A stretch of 64,000 nt of DNA from DASQMT01 sp963827335 (GCA_963827335.1 CAWHAP010000018.1:372001-436000), one strand, 5' to 3'; counted from the first letter of the stretch, positions 1 to 8,342 are shown. Notes: generated by a model not told the origin, from the letters alone. Numbers and translations: made by a program.

Positions 1-942
1 GAGCTTGCGGGCCCGTTCTTCGCCGACGCGGGCCGCGCGCTCGGCCCGGAGGGCGAGATCCTCATGCTGGCCGGCAACCACGACCACGGGCTCGTCGCCG
101 GCTGGATCGACACGCGGCTGCAGTCCGAGCCGTCCGGCTTCCTCGGCCTGTCCGAGCCGGTCGACCCGGTCGCCGCCGGCCCGCTGGCGGTCCGCCTCGC
201 CGAGCTCGCCGCGCCCGCCCGGCTGCGGATCGCCTACCCGGGCGTGTGGCTCCGCGACGACGTCTACGCGATCCACGGGCACTACCTCGACCTGCACTCG
301 ACGACGCCGACGTTCGAGCGGCTCGCCGCCGGGGCGATGGCCCGCTGGGTCGTGCGGCTGCCCGAGACGGGGGCGCGGCCCGACGACTACGAGGCGGCGC
401 TCGCGCCCCTCTACGCGTTCCTGCACCAGCTCACGCAGCGCTCCGCCCACGCCGCGGTCAGCGCCGGCGCGGGCGCCTCGGCGCGCGCGTGGGTCGCGAT
501 GGCGGGGGAGGGCCGGGCGCGCCATCCGCTGCGCGCGGCGACGCTCGGCACGGCCTACGTCGCCGCCGTCGCGGTGATCAACCGGCTCGGGCTCGGGCCC
601 GTCGACCGCGACCTCTCCGGCGGCGCGCTGCGCCGCGGCGGGCTGCGCGGCATCCGCGAGGTGCTCACCCGGCTCGGCGTGACCGCGCCGCACGTCGTCT
701 TCGGCCACACGCACCGCTCCGGCCCGTGGCCGCGCGACGACCCCGGGGAGTGGCGCACGCCCGCCGGCACGCGCCTGCACAACACCGGCTCGTGGGTCTA
801 CCAGCCGCACTTCCTGTCGGCCGAGCCGAACGCGTCCCCCTACTGGCCCGGCACCGCCGTGGTGCTCGAGGACGGCGGGGCCCCGCGGCTCATCCGGATG
901 CTGGGCGAGCGGAGCCACCCGGAGCTGCGACCCCGGGGGTGA
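1..942 (+). CDS. Calcineurin-like metallophosphoesterase, 5' end cut by window edge
   Basis: The frame is open from base 1, so the start lies upstream. The visible 313 residues contain the metal-binding GNHDHG motif (about residues 25-30), a central IHGHY, and a C-terminal FGHTHRSG followed by HNTGSW. These are the conserved blocks of calcineurin-like phosphoesterases, which bind two metal ions and hydrolyse phosphomonoesters or diesters. The N-terminal GD-type motif is missing only because of the window edge. No signal peptide can be judged. The last 53 bases overlap the 3' end of the convergent thioredoxin-fold gene. The substrate is unknown. The fold assignment is firm and the specific reaction is not. 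Confidence 0.85.
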   Translation, partial: ELAGPFFADAGRALGPEGEILMLAGNHDHGLVAGWIDTRLQSEPSGFLGLSEPVDPVAAGPLAVRLAELAAPARLRIAYPGVWLRDDVYAIHGHYLDLHSTTPTFERLAAGAMARWVVRLPETGARPDDYEAALAPLYAFLHQLTQRSAHAAVSAGAGASARAWVAMAGEGRARHPLRAATLGTAYVAAVAVINRLGLGPVDRDLSGGALRRGGLRGIREVLTRLGVTAPHVVFGHTHRSGPWPRDDPGEWRTPAGTRLHNTGSWVYQPHFLSAEPNASPYWPGTAVVLEDGGAPRLIRMLGERSHPELRPRG

Positions 943-1663
943 AGCAGGTCGCGTGGCAGGTCACGCCGGGGCCGATCGCGAGGTCGAGCACGCCCTCGGT
1001 GTGGTGCGGGTGCTCGATCAGCGGGACGCAGCCGGGGCCGTCCACCGCGACGGTGCGGCCGCCGGCCGTGACCTCGCCCGCGCCGTCGAGCACCGCCCAG
1101 ACGCCGCCGGCCTCGTAGGGGCCGCTGTAGGCGCCCGGCTGGTCCTCGGTCTGCGCCGGGAGCAGCACGCCCTCCGCGTCCTCCGGGCGCACGGGCGGGA
1201 CGAGCTCGCGCTCGACGCCGAGCAGCGCCTGGATCTCGCGCTCGGTCTCGTGGTAGGCGCCCTCGCCGTAGTGCAGCGAGTACAGCGCCCCCTGCTGGTC
1301 CCACAGGTACCGCGCCGGCCAGCCCTCGTTGCCGTAGAGGTCCCAGATCTCGAGCTGCTCGTCGATCACGACGGGGTACTCGATCCCGAGCCGGCCGACC
1401 GCGGCGACGGCGTGCTCCGTCACGCGCGCGGGCAGGAAGCCGCCGGTGTGCACGCCGATCACCCGCAGCCCGTCGGCGGCGTAGCGCGCGTGCCACGCCT
1501 TGAGGTAGGGCATGGTGCGCAGCGAGTTCACGCGGCAGAAGTCCCAGAACTCCACGAGCACCGGGCGGCCGCGCTGCTTGTCCATGCGCAGCGACGCGAC
1601 GTTGACCCACGGCAGCCGGCCGGGGAACGGGGGCGCCGGGATGGCGTGCTCCGGAGCGCGCAT
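890..1663 (-). CDS. Thioredoxin-fold (redoxin / TlpA-like) protein with C-terminal extension
   Basis: The protein has 257 residues from an ATG at 1663. The first 150 residues read as a redoxin domain: VLVEFWDFCRVNSLRTMPYL is the usual active-site helix and IEYPVVID follows. Only one cysteine (C-R-V-N) sits where a CxxC pair would be, so it is not a classical disulfide reductase and may act as a peroxiredoxin-like or thiol-binding protein. The C-terminal 100 residues resemble the small all-beta domain found after redoxin domains in DipZ-type proteins, and include HPHHTEG. No clear signal peptide follows the chosen start; an upstream start at 1714 would add 17 residues. It converges on and overlaps the phosphoesterase gene. 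Confidence 0.7.
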   Translation of the reverse strand: MRAPEHAIPAPPFPGRLPWVNVASLRMDKQRGRPVLVEFWDFCRVNSLRTMPYLKAWHARYAADGLRVIGVHTGGFLPARVTEHAVAAVGRLGIEYPVVIDEQLEIWDLYGNEGWPARYLWDQQGALYSLHYGEGAYHETEREIQALLGVERELVPPVRPEDAEGVLLPAQTEDQPGAYSGPYEAGGVWAVLDGAGEVTAGGRTVAVDGPGCVPLIEHPHHTEGVLDLAIGPGVTCHATCFTPGVAAPGGSARPASG

Positions 1664-1792
1664 CGCGAGCGAAGCTAGCAGCGCCGCCGCCGGGAATTGG
1701 CACGACCGGCGCAACTTCTGGCGCCTACGGTGTTCTATTCGCAGTCACGGGCCGTTCTGGCCCGAGTACCACCTTCTGAGGAGGAGAACCAC

Positions 1793-2521
1793 TTGCGCAA
1801 GCTGCTCACCGGTGCGCTCGCCGTGTCCGCCACGCTCGCGATCGGCGTCGCCGGCGTCGGAGTCGCGACCGCCGACCCCAACGACGGCGAGGCCACGCTC
1901 GAGGTCACGGCCAAGCCGACCAACGCGGGGACGAAGAGGAAGCCGAAGAACACGACCGTCGGTTTCGATCTCAAGGTCAACAAGCCCGCCACGACCGTCG
2001 AGGTCATCGAGGTCGAGCTGCCCGCCGGCCTGAAGTTCTCGGGCAAGGGCCTGAAGAAGTGCGACGTCGAGGATCTTGCCTTCGAGGGCATCGGCGCCTG
2101 CCCGCCCGGCTCGAGCGCCGGCCCCAAGGGCTCCGCGACCGCCGTCGTCGGGCCCGCGAGCGCCCCGCTGAACTTCGACGTCTACCCGTTCGTCGAGAAC
2201 AACTCGACGTTCGCGTTCTACCTGTCGCAGATCGGCGGCGCGCTGCAGAGCGTCGTGCACGGCAAGATCACGAACGGCGGCCGCAAGCTGTCGATCACGA
2301 TCCCGCTCGAGCTGCGCCAGCCGGGCGGGCTCGACGCCTCGCTGACCGGCATCAACCAGACGTTCAAGGGCAAGGTCAAGAAGAAGTACGTCGTCTCCAG
2401 CACGAAGTGCCCGAAGGGCGGCTGGGAGTTCGGCGGCAACCTGGTGTTCGCGACCCGCAAGGACGGCACGCCTCCGCCGCCGCGCGAGGACCGCGAGGTC
2501 ACCGTCAAGTGCAAGAAGTAG
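1793..2521 (+). CDS. Secreted protein of unknown function
   Basis: Starts at a TTG preceded by a strong GAGGAGG ribosome site. No ATG or GTG gives a sensible signal peptide, which decides this start. The 242-residue product begins with KR-type n-region residues, a hydrophobic core (LLTGALAVSATLAIGVAGVG) and a likely signal-peptidase site after ATA-DP. The mature part is a soluble beta-rich domain with four cysteines (KKCDVED, IGACPPG, STKCPKG, VTVKCKK), possibly disulfide paired, and a short proline run near the end. It is monocistronic and followed by a terminator. It resembles secreted proteins seen in Thermoleophilia; the function is unknown. Confidence 0.75.
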   Translation: MRKLLTGALAVSATLAIGVAGVGVATADPNDGEATLEVTAKPTNAGTKRKPKNTTVGFDLKVNKPATTVEVIEVELPAGLKFSGKGLKKCDVEDLAFEGIGACPPGSSAGPKGSATAVVGPASAPLNFDVYPFVENNSTFAFYLSQIGGALQSVVHGKITNGGRKLSITIPLELRQPGGLDASLTGINQTFKGKVKKKYVVSSTKCPKGGWEFGGNLVFATRKDGTPPPPREDREVTVKCKK

Positions 2522-2551
2522 CGCGGAGCAGCTCGCGCTGATGCAGTCCTC

Positions 2552-2577
2552 GACGGCCCCGCCCCGGCGGGGCCGTC
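2552..2577 (+). terminator. Intrinsic terminator after the secreted-protein gene
   Basis: A perfect 12-base GC-rich inverted repeat (GACGGCCCCGCC / GGCGGGGCCGTC, minimal loop) lies 30 bases after the stop codon and is followed by TCGTTTCT. The U-tract is weak, as is usual at this G+C content. Confidence 0.7.
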
Positions 2578-2585
2578 GTCGTTTC

Positions 2586-2591
2586 TAGACT
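2586..2591 (+). promoter_or_regulatory. -10 box (TAGACT) for the following gene
   Basis: TAGACT matches the actinobacterial TANNNT -10 box and lies 8 bases before the GTG at 2600 with no ribosome site between. This suggests a leaderless mRNA. Confidence 0.45.
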
Positions 2592-2599
2592 CGTCCGCC

Positions 2600-3949
2600 G
2601 TGCTCGTCTTCGCCCACGGGATCGTCGGCCGGGCCGATCTCCCGATCCCCGAGGCGGTGTTCGGCGCCGCGGCGGCCGGCGTGCTCGTCGTGTCCTTCCT
2701 GGCGCTCGCGACGCTGTGGTCGGCGCCGCGGCTGCAGCGCTGGCCGGAGCGCCGGCTCCTCCGGGTCCCGCTCGCGGCCGACGTGGCGGCCGGCGCCCTG
2801 GGCGTGCTCGTGCTGGCCGTGACCGCCTACGCGGGGCTCGCCGGGGTCGACAACCAGCGCGACAACCTCGCGCCGTGGATGGTCTACGTCGCGATCTGGG
2901 TCGGCGTCCCCTGCTGCTCGCTCCTGCTCGGCGACGTGTGGCGGGCGGTCAGCCCGTGGCGTGCACTCGGCCGCGCCGCGGGCTGGGTGGCCGCGCGCGC
3001 CGGCGGCGGCGACGCCGTGCCCGCCGCGCTCGAGTACCCCGCCCGGCTCGGCCGCTGGCCCGCCGCCGCGGGCGTGCTGGGGTTCGGCGTCTGCGAGCTG
3101 TGCTGGGGCGCCGCGCGCGACCCGCAGCCGCTCGCCGTGATCGTGCTCCTCTACGTCGTGGTCATGCTCGTCGGCATGAGCCTCTACGGGGTCGAGGCCT
3201 GGACGCGCAACGCCGATCCGCTCGGCGTCTACTTCGGCCTGTTCGCGGCGCTCGCCCCGCTCGAGCGGCGCGACGGCGTGCTGCACCTGCGCCCGCCCGT
3301 CGTCGGCGCCGGGCGGCTCGGCGGCCCGGGCCTCGCAGCGGTGCTCGTCGCCGGGATCGGCGTGACCGCGTTCGACGGCGCGAGCGAGGGGCCGCTGTTC
3401 AACGACCTCCTGCCCCACCTGCAGGACCTCTTCGGCGGCCTCGGCTTCGGGCCGGCGCCCGCGCTCGAGCTGAGCTTCACCCTCGGGCTGCTCGGCGCGG
3501 TCGCGCTCGTCGGCGCGATCTGGTGGGCCGCGCTGCTGGGGATGCCCCGGCTGCGCGGCGGCGCGCCGCGACGGCCGGCGATCGAGCTCGCCCACGCGCT
3601 CGTCCCGATCCTCGCCGCCTATGTCGCCGCCCACTACTTCTCGCTGCTCGTCTACAACGGCCAGGACGTGGTGCGGCTGGCGTCGGACCCGCTGGGCCGG
3701 GGCAGCGACCTGTTCGGCGGGGCGGGCGCGACGATCGACTACGGCGTCGTGACGGCGACGGCGATCTGGTACGTGCAGGTCGCCGCGCTCGTGCTGGGCC
3801 ACGTCGCCGCGCTCGTGCTCGCGCACGACCGCGCGCTCGTGCTCTACGGCAGCCATCGCGACGCGACGCGCAGCCAGGTCGTCATGCTGGTCCTCATGGT
3901 GGCCTTCACCTGCCTGGGCCTCTGGCTCCTGTCGGCGGCGAACGGATGA
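2600..3949 (+). CDS. Polytopic integral membrane protein
   Basis: The protein has 449 residues, GTG start. About eleven hydrophobic segments are separated by short loops (for example VLVVSFLALATLWSA near residue 30, LGVLVLAVTAYAGLA near 70, LAVIVLLYVVVMLVGMSLYG near 180, and a last one at 428-446). A conserved-looking loop PWMVYVAIWVGVPCCSLLLG precedes a cytoplasmic WRAVSPWRALG. No transporter or enzyme signature was recognised. Actinobacterial proteins of this type are sometimes labelled 'fenitrothion hydrolase', but nothing visible supports hydrolysis. The gene is translationally coupled by ATGA overlap to a 48-residue membrane peptide, suggesting a two-component membrane complex. Confidence 0.7.
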   Translation: MLVFAHGIVGRADLPIPEAVFGAAAAGVLVVSFLALATLWSAPRLQRWPERRLLRVPLAADVAAGALGVLVLAVTAYAGLAGVDNQRDNLAPWMVYVAIWVGVPCCSLLLGDVWRAVSPWRALGRAAGWVAARAGGGDAVPAALEYPARLGRWPAAAGVLGFGVCELCWGAARDPQPLAVIVLLYVVVMLVGMSLYGVEAWTRNADPLGVYFGLFAALAPLERRDGVLHLRPPVVGAGRLGGPGLAAVLVAGIGVTAFDGASEGPLFNDLLPHLQDLFGGLGFGPAPALELSFTLGLLGAVALVGAIWWAALLGMPRLRGGAPRRPAIELAHALVPILAAYVAAHYFSLLVYNGQDVVRLASDPLGRGSDLFGGAGATIDYGVVTATAIWYVQVAALVLGHVAALVLAHDRALVLYGSHRDATRSQVVMLVLMVAFTCLGLWLLSAANG

Positions 3950-4092
3950 CGGTCCCCCCGCTCGCGCACGCGGGGCACTGGCTCGCGCAGATCGCGTACC
4001 TGCTCCCGCTCGTCCTGCTGGTCGTGATGCTCGTGCTCGGCAAGCTGCGCGAGCGGCGGGAACGTCAGGGCGCGAACCCGCCCGGCTCCTGA
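3946..4092 (+). CDS. Small single-span membrane protein
   Basis: A 48-residue product starts at the ATG that overlaps the stop of the upstream membrane protein (ATGA). It has one hydrophobic span (IAYLLPLVLLVVMLVLGKL) followed by a basic tail (RERRERQ), giving an N-out, C-in orientation. The tight coupling implies it is made stoichiometrically with the large membrane protein and may be a subunit. There is no family assignment. The gene is real rather than a shadow because the coupling and the membrane topology agree. Confidence 0.6.
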   Translation: MTVPPLAHAGHWLAQIAYLLPLVLLVVMLVLGKLRERRERQGANPPGS

Positions 4093-4193
4093 GACCGCAT
4101 GAAGTCGCATACGCGCTGCGTTGGACGCCTCCTATAGGGGAAAGGTGCGATGCAACCGGAACGGGGCGTCGCGCGTAACCGGGGGTAGGACAC

Positions 4194-4445
4194 ATGAGCC
4201 TCACCGAGCTGAAAGCCCTCCTCGACCAGGTCGCCGACACCCGCGAGCTGGTCCTCCGCCGCGCCGCCTCGCTCGGCCCGGCGTTCAACGCGCTGTACGA
4301 CGCGTGGTCGGACGCGCACGAGGAGGCGGAGGAGGCGCTGTTCGCCTGGCTCCGCTCCGGCGGGGCCGAGGACTTCGCCGTCTACCGCGCCGCGGCGGAC
4401 CGCGAGGACGCGGCCCAGGACACGCTCGCGGCCGCGCGCCGCTAG
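4194..4445 (+). CDS. Small acidic helical protein, unknown
   Basis: The protein has 83 residues, ATG start, with a weak ribosome site (GGGGGTAGG) 5 bases upstream. The sequence is acidic and alanine-rich with no membrane span, and is predicted by eye to be largely helical (ELKALLDQVADTRELVLRR, then a second helix around DAWSDAHEEAEEALFAWL). No motif was recognised. The 3' end overlaps the convergent sco1 gene by four bases. The preceding 100 bases are gene-free and presumably hold its promoter. Confidence 0.55.
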   Translation: MSLTELKALLDQVADTRELVLRRAASLGPAFNALYDAWSDAHEEAEEALFAWLRSGGAEDFAVYRAAADREDAAQDTLAAARR

Positions 4446-5056
4446 CCCCGCTGGACCAGCCTCTGCAGGTCGTGCCCGAGCGCCTCGGGCGTGAGCTGGT
4501 CGTGCGGGAAGCCGACGCGCTGGCGCCCCGCGCCGTCGACGAGCACGACGCCCGACGTGTGGTCGAGGTCGCCCTCCTGCGGCTGCACGCCGTAGCCCTT
4601 CCAGACCGGTGCGAGCTGCGCCTCGGTGCCGAGCACGAACCGCGCGCGGCCGGTCATCCGCCGCTCGGCGAGGAACCGCTTCGCGCGCGCGGGCGTGTCG
4701 TTGACGGGATCGACGGAGATCGCCAGCAGCGGCACGTCGGCGCCCGTGTCGTCGAGCGCGCCCCGCACCTGGTCGACGAGCGCCGGGCACGTGTCCTCGC
4801 AGGTCGAGTACACGAACGTGACGGCCACCGGCCGCCCGCGGTACTCGTCCATCGAGACCGGCTCGCCGTCCTGGTCGCGCAGCGCGAAGTCCGGCGCCGT
4901 CGCGCCGGGCGGGCGCACGAAGCCGGCCCAGCCCGTCGTGCCGACGGCGACGCCGGCGCCGCCGTCGTCGCCGCGCGAGGCGATCCACACGCCGGCCACC
5001 GCCGCGGTCGCGCACAGCGTCAGGGTCAGCAGGGCGAAGGCGAGCCGCGCGGGCAC
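4442..5056 (-). CDS. SCO1/SenC family copper chaperone
   Basis: 204 residues from a GTG at 5056, chosen because GGGAGG precedes it directly and it starts a signal anchor (LAFALLTLTLCATAAVAGVW). The thioredoxin-like domain follows: FVYSTCEDTC supplies the CxxxC copper ligands (C86, C90) and DLDHTSG supplies the third ligand H166. SCO proteins sit on the outer face of the membrane and deliver copper to the CuA centre of cytochrome c oxidase. The gene lies 14 bases downstream of the response regulator and is probably co-transcribed with the two-component pair. Length and motifs match the family. Confidence 0.9.
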   Translation of the reverse strand: MPARLAFALLTLTLCATAAVAGVWIASRGDDGGAGVAVGTTGWAGFVRPPGATAPDFALRDQDGEPVSMDEYRGRPVAVTFVYSTCEDTCPALVDQVRGALDDTGADVPLLAISVDPVNDTPARAKRFLAERRMTGRARFVLGTEAQLAPVWKGYGVQPQEGDLDHTSGVVLVDGAGRQRVGFPHDQLTPEALGHDLQRLVQRG

Positions 5057-5070
5057 GCCTCCCAGGCTAC

Positions 5071-5703
5071 CTACGCCTCGGTGAGCCCCCGCCGGATCGC
5101 GTAGCGCACCAGCTCCACGCGGTCGCGCATGCCGAGCTTGCGCAGCAGGTTCGCCCGGTGCGACTCGACCGTCTTCTCGGCGAGGTGGAGGATCTCGGCG
5201 ATCTGCTTGTTCGTATGCGCCTCGGCGATCAGCTTGAGGACCTCCTGCTCGCGCGGGGAGAGCGGCTCGTCGGGGCCCTCGGCGTCGTCGGACATCCAGT
5301 CGCGGATCAGCGAGCGCTCGACGGCGTTGGTGAGGAACGCGTCGCCGCGATGGACGGCGCGGATCGCGCTCAGCAGCGCCTGGTCGACCTCGCGCTTGAG
5401 CACGTAGCCCGACGCGCCCGCCTTGAGCGCGTCGAACACGTAGCGCTCGTCGTCGTGCATCGAGAGGGCGAGCACCTGCGTCGCCGGCAGGTGGGCGCGG
5501 ATCTGGCGCGCGGCCTGCAGCCCGGTCATGCGCGGCATCGACACGTCCATCACGCACAGGTCCGGCTTGGTCTGCAGCGCCTGCTCGAAGGCGTCGACGC
5601 CGTCCTCGGCCTCGGCCACCACCTCCATGTCGGGCTGGCGCTCGATCAGCAGCCGCAGGCCGCCCCGCACGATGCCGTGGTCGTCGGCGATCAGGATCCT
5701 CAT
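5071..5703 (-). CDS. LuxR/NarL-type response regulator
   Basis: A 210-residue two-domain regulator. The receiver has the acidic pair DD near residue 7, phospho-acceptor D53 in VMDVSMP and the switch lysine in the KAGASGYVLK stretch. The C-terminal LuxR-type helix-turn-helix begins at LSPREQEVL and includes TNKQIAEILHLAEKTVESH. It is translationally coupled (ATGA) to the upstream histidine kinase, which is certainly its partner. The output genes cannot be told from the sequence, but the downstream sco1 in the same operon suggests respiratory or copper/redox control. Confidence 0.93.
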   Translation of the reverse strand: MRILIADDHGIVRGGLRLLIERQPDMEVVAEAEDGVDAFEQALQTKPDLCVMDVSMPRMTGLQAARQIRAHLPATQVLALSMHDDERYVFDALKAGASGYVLKREVDQALLSAIRAVHRGDAFLTNAVERSLIRDWMSDDAEGPDEPLSPREQEVLKLIAEAHTNKQIAEILHLAEKTVESHRANLLRKLGMRDRVELVRYAIRRGLTEA

Positions 5704-6692
5704 GTCACTCCCATGGTCAGCTCGATGGTGGTGCCCGCGCCCGGCGCGGTGAAGACGTCCAGCTGGCCCCCGACGAGCAGCGCGCGCTCGCGCATGCCGT
5801 TGAGGCCGAGCCCTCCGGGACGGCCGCGGACGCGGCCGCCGTTGCGGCCCGCGGCCGCGCCCACGAAGCCGCTGCCGTCGTCGCGCACGCGCAACAGCGT
5901 GCGCCCGACGAACGAGAGCTCCACGTCGACGCCCTTGGCGCCGGCGTGCTTGGCGATGTTGGAGAGGCTCTCCTGCGTCACGCGGAAGATCACGAGCTGC
6001 TCCTCGTCCGACAGGGCGGGGAGGTCGCCGTGGTAGTGGAAGCGCGCCTGCGTGCCCGTGCGCTGGCCGAAGTCCGAGACCTGCGAGGCGAGCGCGGCGA
6101 CGAGGCCGTGGTCGTCGAGGGCGGTGGGGCGCAGCTGGCGGGCGAGCGTGAGCAGCTCGTCCATCGCCTGGCTCACGAGCTCCTGCGTCTGCTGCAGCTC
6201 GGAGCGCAGGCCCCACGGCGCGTCCTGGATCGTCGCCGAGAGGCGCAGCAGGATCGCGGTCAGGGCCTGGTTGACCTCGTCGTGGAGGTCCTGGGCGATG
6301 CGGCTGCGCTCCTGCTCCTGCGCGCGCAGCACGGCGCGGCCGGACTCGCGCCGCTCGTCCTCGAGGCGCGCGAGCATGCGGTTGAAGCCGTCCGTGAGGA
6401 CGTGCAGCTCCTTCGCCGCGCGGGCCGGGGCGCTGGCGCGCATGCCGGGTCGCGAGAGGTCGACGTCCGACATCGCCCGGACCAGGCGCTCCATCGGCTC
6501 GAGCCGTGCGCGGATCAGCAGCGAGTTCAGGAGCACCGCGCTGGAGACGGTCAATCCGAGCACGAGCAGGCCGTCGCCGCTGGTCACGTCGGGCAGGCGG
6601 TCACGCGCCACGATCGCGGCGATGACGGCCGTGACGCCGACCAGGAGGGCGTTGACGGCGAGGACCTGCGTGAGGAGGGTGCTGCGGCGCAT
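5700..6692 (-). CDS. NarX/LiaS-type sensor histidine kinase
   Basis: 330 residues from the ATG at 6692, with GAGGAG about ten bases upstream; longer in-frame starts lack a ribosome site. Two membrane spans (about 8-28 and 41-60) enclose a very short external loop (RDRLPDVTSGD), so sensing is probably intramembrane or cytoplasmic. A HAMP-like linker (LEPMERLVRAMSDVD) is followed by the HisKA_3 motif with H137 in QDLHDEVNQ, then a HATPase domain with ESLSNIAKHA and DDGSGF, and GLGLNGMRERA as the G2 box. It overlaps the response regulator by four bases. Confidence 0.92.
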   Translation of the reverse strand: MRRSTLLTQVLAVNALLVGVTAVIAAIVARDRLPDVTSGDGLLVLGLTVSSAVLLNSLLIRARLEPMERLVRAMSDVDLSRPGMRASAPARAAKELHVLTDGFNRMLARLEDERRESGRAVLRAQEQERSRIAQDLHDEVNQALTAILLRLSATIQDAPWGLRSELQQTQELVSQAMDELLTLARQLRPTALDDHGLVAALASQVSDFGQRTGTQARFHYHGDLPALSDEEQLVIFRVTQESLSNIAKHAGAKGVDVELSFVGRTLLRVRDDGSGFVGAAAGRNGGRVRGRPGGLGLNGMRERALLVGGQLDVFTAPGAGTTIELTMGVT

Positions 6693-6808
6693 CGGAACGG
6701 TGCTCTCCTCATCGGCAGGAACCCGTGAAAGGCTTATGCGGGGGAGACCCCATCCCTCGCTATCCTTCCTGAAGTATTGAAAGCCGACCGACTTCAAGAG
6801 GAATCCAC

Positions 6809-7990
6809 ATGAGCCCGTCCGGAGCCGAGGTCATCCGGCAGATCAAGCAGCAGGTCCAGGAGGTCGACCCCGCCGAGGTCTCCGAGCACCTCGGCGACGG
6901 GATCACCCTGATCGACGTGCGCGAGTCGGAGGAGTGGGACCGCGGCCACATCCCGGGCGCCGTGCACGTCCCGCGCGGGTACCTGGAGTCGCGCATCGAC
7001 GCGAACGTGGCCGACCGCGACAAGCCGGTCGTCCTCTACTGCGCCTCGGGCCAGCGCTCCGCGCTCGCCGCCCACACGCTCACCGAGCTGCTCGGCTTCA
7101 GCGACGTGCGCTCGATGACGGGCGGCATCACGCTGTGGAAGGACCGCGGCTACAAGGTCGACGTCCCGAAGGTCCTCACGGCCGAGCAGAAGGAGCGCTA
7201 CGGGCGCCACATCCTGCTCCCCGAGGTCGGGGCCGAGGGCCAGGCCAAGCTGCTCGACGCGAAGGTGCTGCTGCTGGGCGCCGGCGGCCTCGGCGCGCCG
7301 ACCGCGCTCTACCTCGCCGCGGCGGGCGTGGGGACGCTCGGCATCGTCGACGACGACGTCGTCGACCTCTCCAACCTGCAGCGCCAGGTCATCCACTCCA
7401 CCAAGACGATCGGCACGCCCAAGGTCGACTCGGCCGAGGCGACGATCAAGGCGCTCAACCCCGACGTCGACGTGGTCAAGTACCCCGTCCGCCTCGACGC
7501 CTCCAACATCATGGAGATCATCGAGGGCTACGACGTGATCGTCGACGGCGTCGACAACTTCCCGACGCGCTACCTGCTCAACGACGCGACGGTCCGCCTC
7601 GACATCCCGGTCGTGTCGGCCTCGATCCTCGGCTTCGACGGCCAGCTGTCCGTCTTCAAGCCGCACGACGGCCCCTGCTACCGCTGCCTCTACCCCGTGC
7701 CACCGCCGGCCGAGCTCGCCCCGTCCTGCGGCGCCAACGGCGTGCTCGGCGTGCTCCCGGGCACGATGGGCATGCTGCAGGCGACCGAGGTCGTCAAGCT
7801 GGTCACGGGCATCGGCGAGCCGCTGGTCGGCCGGCTCCTGCTCTACGAGGCGCTCGGCGCGACGTTCACCGAGCTCAAGGTCCGGCGCGACCCGGAGTGC
7901 CCGATCTGCTCCAAGGACCCCGCCGACATCTCCGACGAGGAGCTGGGCGTGTTCCCCGACTACGAGGCGTTCTGCGCCGCGGCCGGATAG
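6809..7990 (+). CDS. Rhodanese-ThiF/MoeB fusion adenylyltransferase (MoeZ-like, domains in swapped order)
   Basis: A 393-residue enzyme that adenylates and sulfurates a ubiquitin-like carrier. Residues 20-118 are a rhodanese domain with active-site C79 in CASGQRSA. Residues 125-393 are a ThiF/MoeB E1-like domain with the nucleotide loop GAGGLG (158-163), DLSNLQRQ, a PCYRC / CPIC zinc site, and a SCGANG segment. In mycobacterial MoeZ the rhodanese domain is C-terminal; here it is N-terminal. The ribosome site AAGAGG precedes the ATG. The CysO-like carrier gene follows 12 bases later, so this protein most likely converts that carrier to the thiocarboxylate used for cysteine, and possibly molybdopterin, synthesis. 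Confidence 0.88.
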   Translation: MSPSGAEVIRQIKQQVQEVDPAEVSEHLGDGITLIDVRESEEWDRGHIPGAVHVPRGYLESRIDANVADRDKPVVLYCASGQRSALAAHTLTELLGFSDVRSMTGGITLWKDRGYKVDVPKVLTAEQKERYGRHILLPEVGAEGQAKLLDAKVLLLGAGGLGAPTALYLAAAGVGTLGIVDDDVVDLSNLQRQVIHSTKTIGTPKVDSAEATIKALNPDVDVVKYPVRLDASNIMEIIEGYDVIVDGVDNFPTRYLLNDATVRLDIPVVSASILGFDGQLSVFKPHDGPCYRCLYPVPPPAELAPSCGANGVLGVLPGTMGMLQATEVVKLVTGIGEPLVGRLLLYEALGATFTELKVRRDPECPICSKDPADISDEELGVFPDYEAFCAAAG

Positions 7991-8002
7991 CCTCGGCCGA
8001 CC

Positions 8003-8281
8003 ATGGCACTCATCAAGATCCCGCCCGTCCTGCGCGCGTCCGTGGGCGGCGAGAAGGAGGTGACGGCGGACGGCGGCGACGTCGGCGCCGTCCTCCGCGC
8101 GCTCGCCGCGCAGCACCCGGACACCCAGTCGCAGCTCTTCGGGCCCGACGGGTCGCTGAACCGCTACGTGAACGTGTACCTCAACGACGAGGACGTGCGC
8201 GTGCTCGACGGGCTGGACACGAGCGTCGGCGAGCGCGACGTGCTGGTCATCCTGCCCGCCATGGCGGGCGGCGCGACGTAG
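8003..8281 (+). CDS. cysO: CysO-like ubiquitin-fold sulfur carrier with GG-AT tail
   Basis: A 92-residue ThiS/MoaD-fold protein. The region with DVGAVLRALAAQHP and NVYLNDEDVR is typical of CysO of the mycobacterial thiocarboxylate cysteine pathway. The C-terminus reads LPAMAGGAT, so two residues follow the diglycine. In this family only a terminal GG can be adenylated, so the AT must first be removed, plausibly by the JAMM protease encoded at 33139-33540. The gene is 12 bases downstream of the activating enzyme. Its usual partners cysM and mec are 23 kb away. Sequence and context fit CysO better than MoaD or ThiS. Confidence 0.82.
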   Translation: MALIKIPPVLRASVGGEKEVTADGGDVGAVLRALAAQHPDTQSQLFGPDGSLNRYVNVYLNDEDVRVLDGLDTSVGERDVLVILPAMAGGAT

Positions 8282-8302
8282 CGGAGTTCGTCCGAACTCC
8301 GC
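8281..8302 (+). terminator. Perfect 10-base palindrome directly after cysO
   Basis: GCGGAGTTCG-TC-CGAACTCCGC begins on the last base of the cysO stop codon. It can form a strong hairpin but has no T-tract, so it is either a terminator or a binding site between cysO and the ROK promoter. Confidence 0.45.
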
Positions 8303-8342
8303 ACGTTGCAGTCCTCGATCCGGCAGTTGTTCGTGCGAGGAC

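Noticed and set aside
2585..4288. Long minus-strand reading frame opposite the membrane-protein gene
   Set aside because: Composed of Arg, Ala, Glu, His and Gly with no domain pattern; a typical shadow in very G+C-rich DNA. The same applies to all other long opposite-strand frames.
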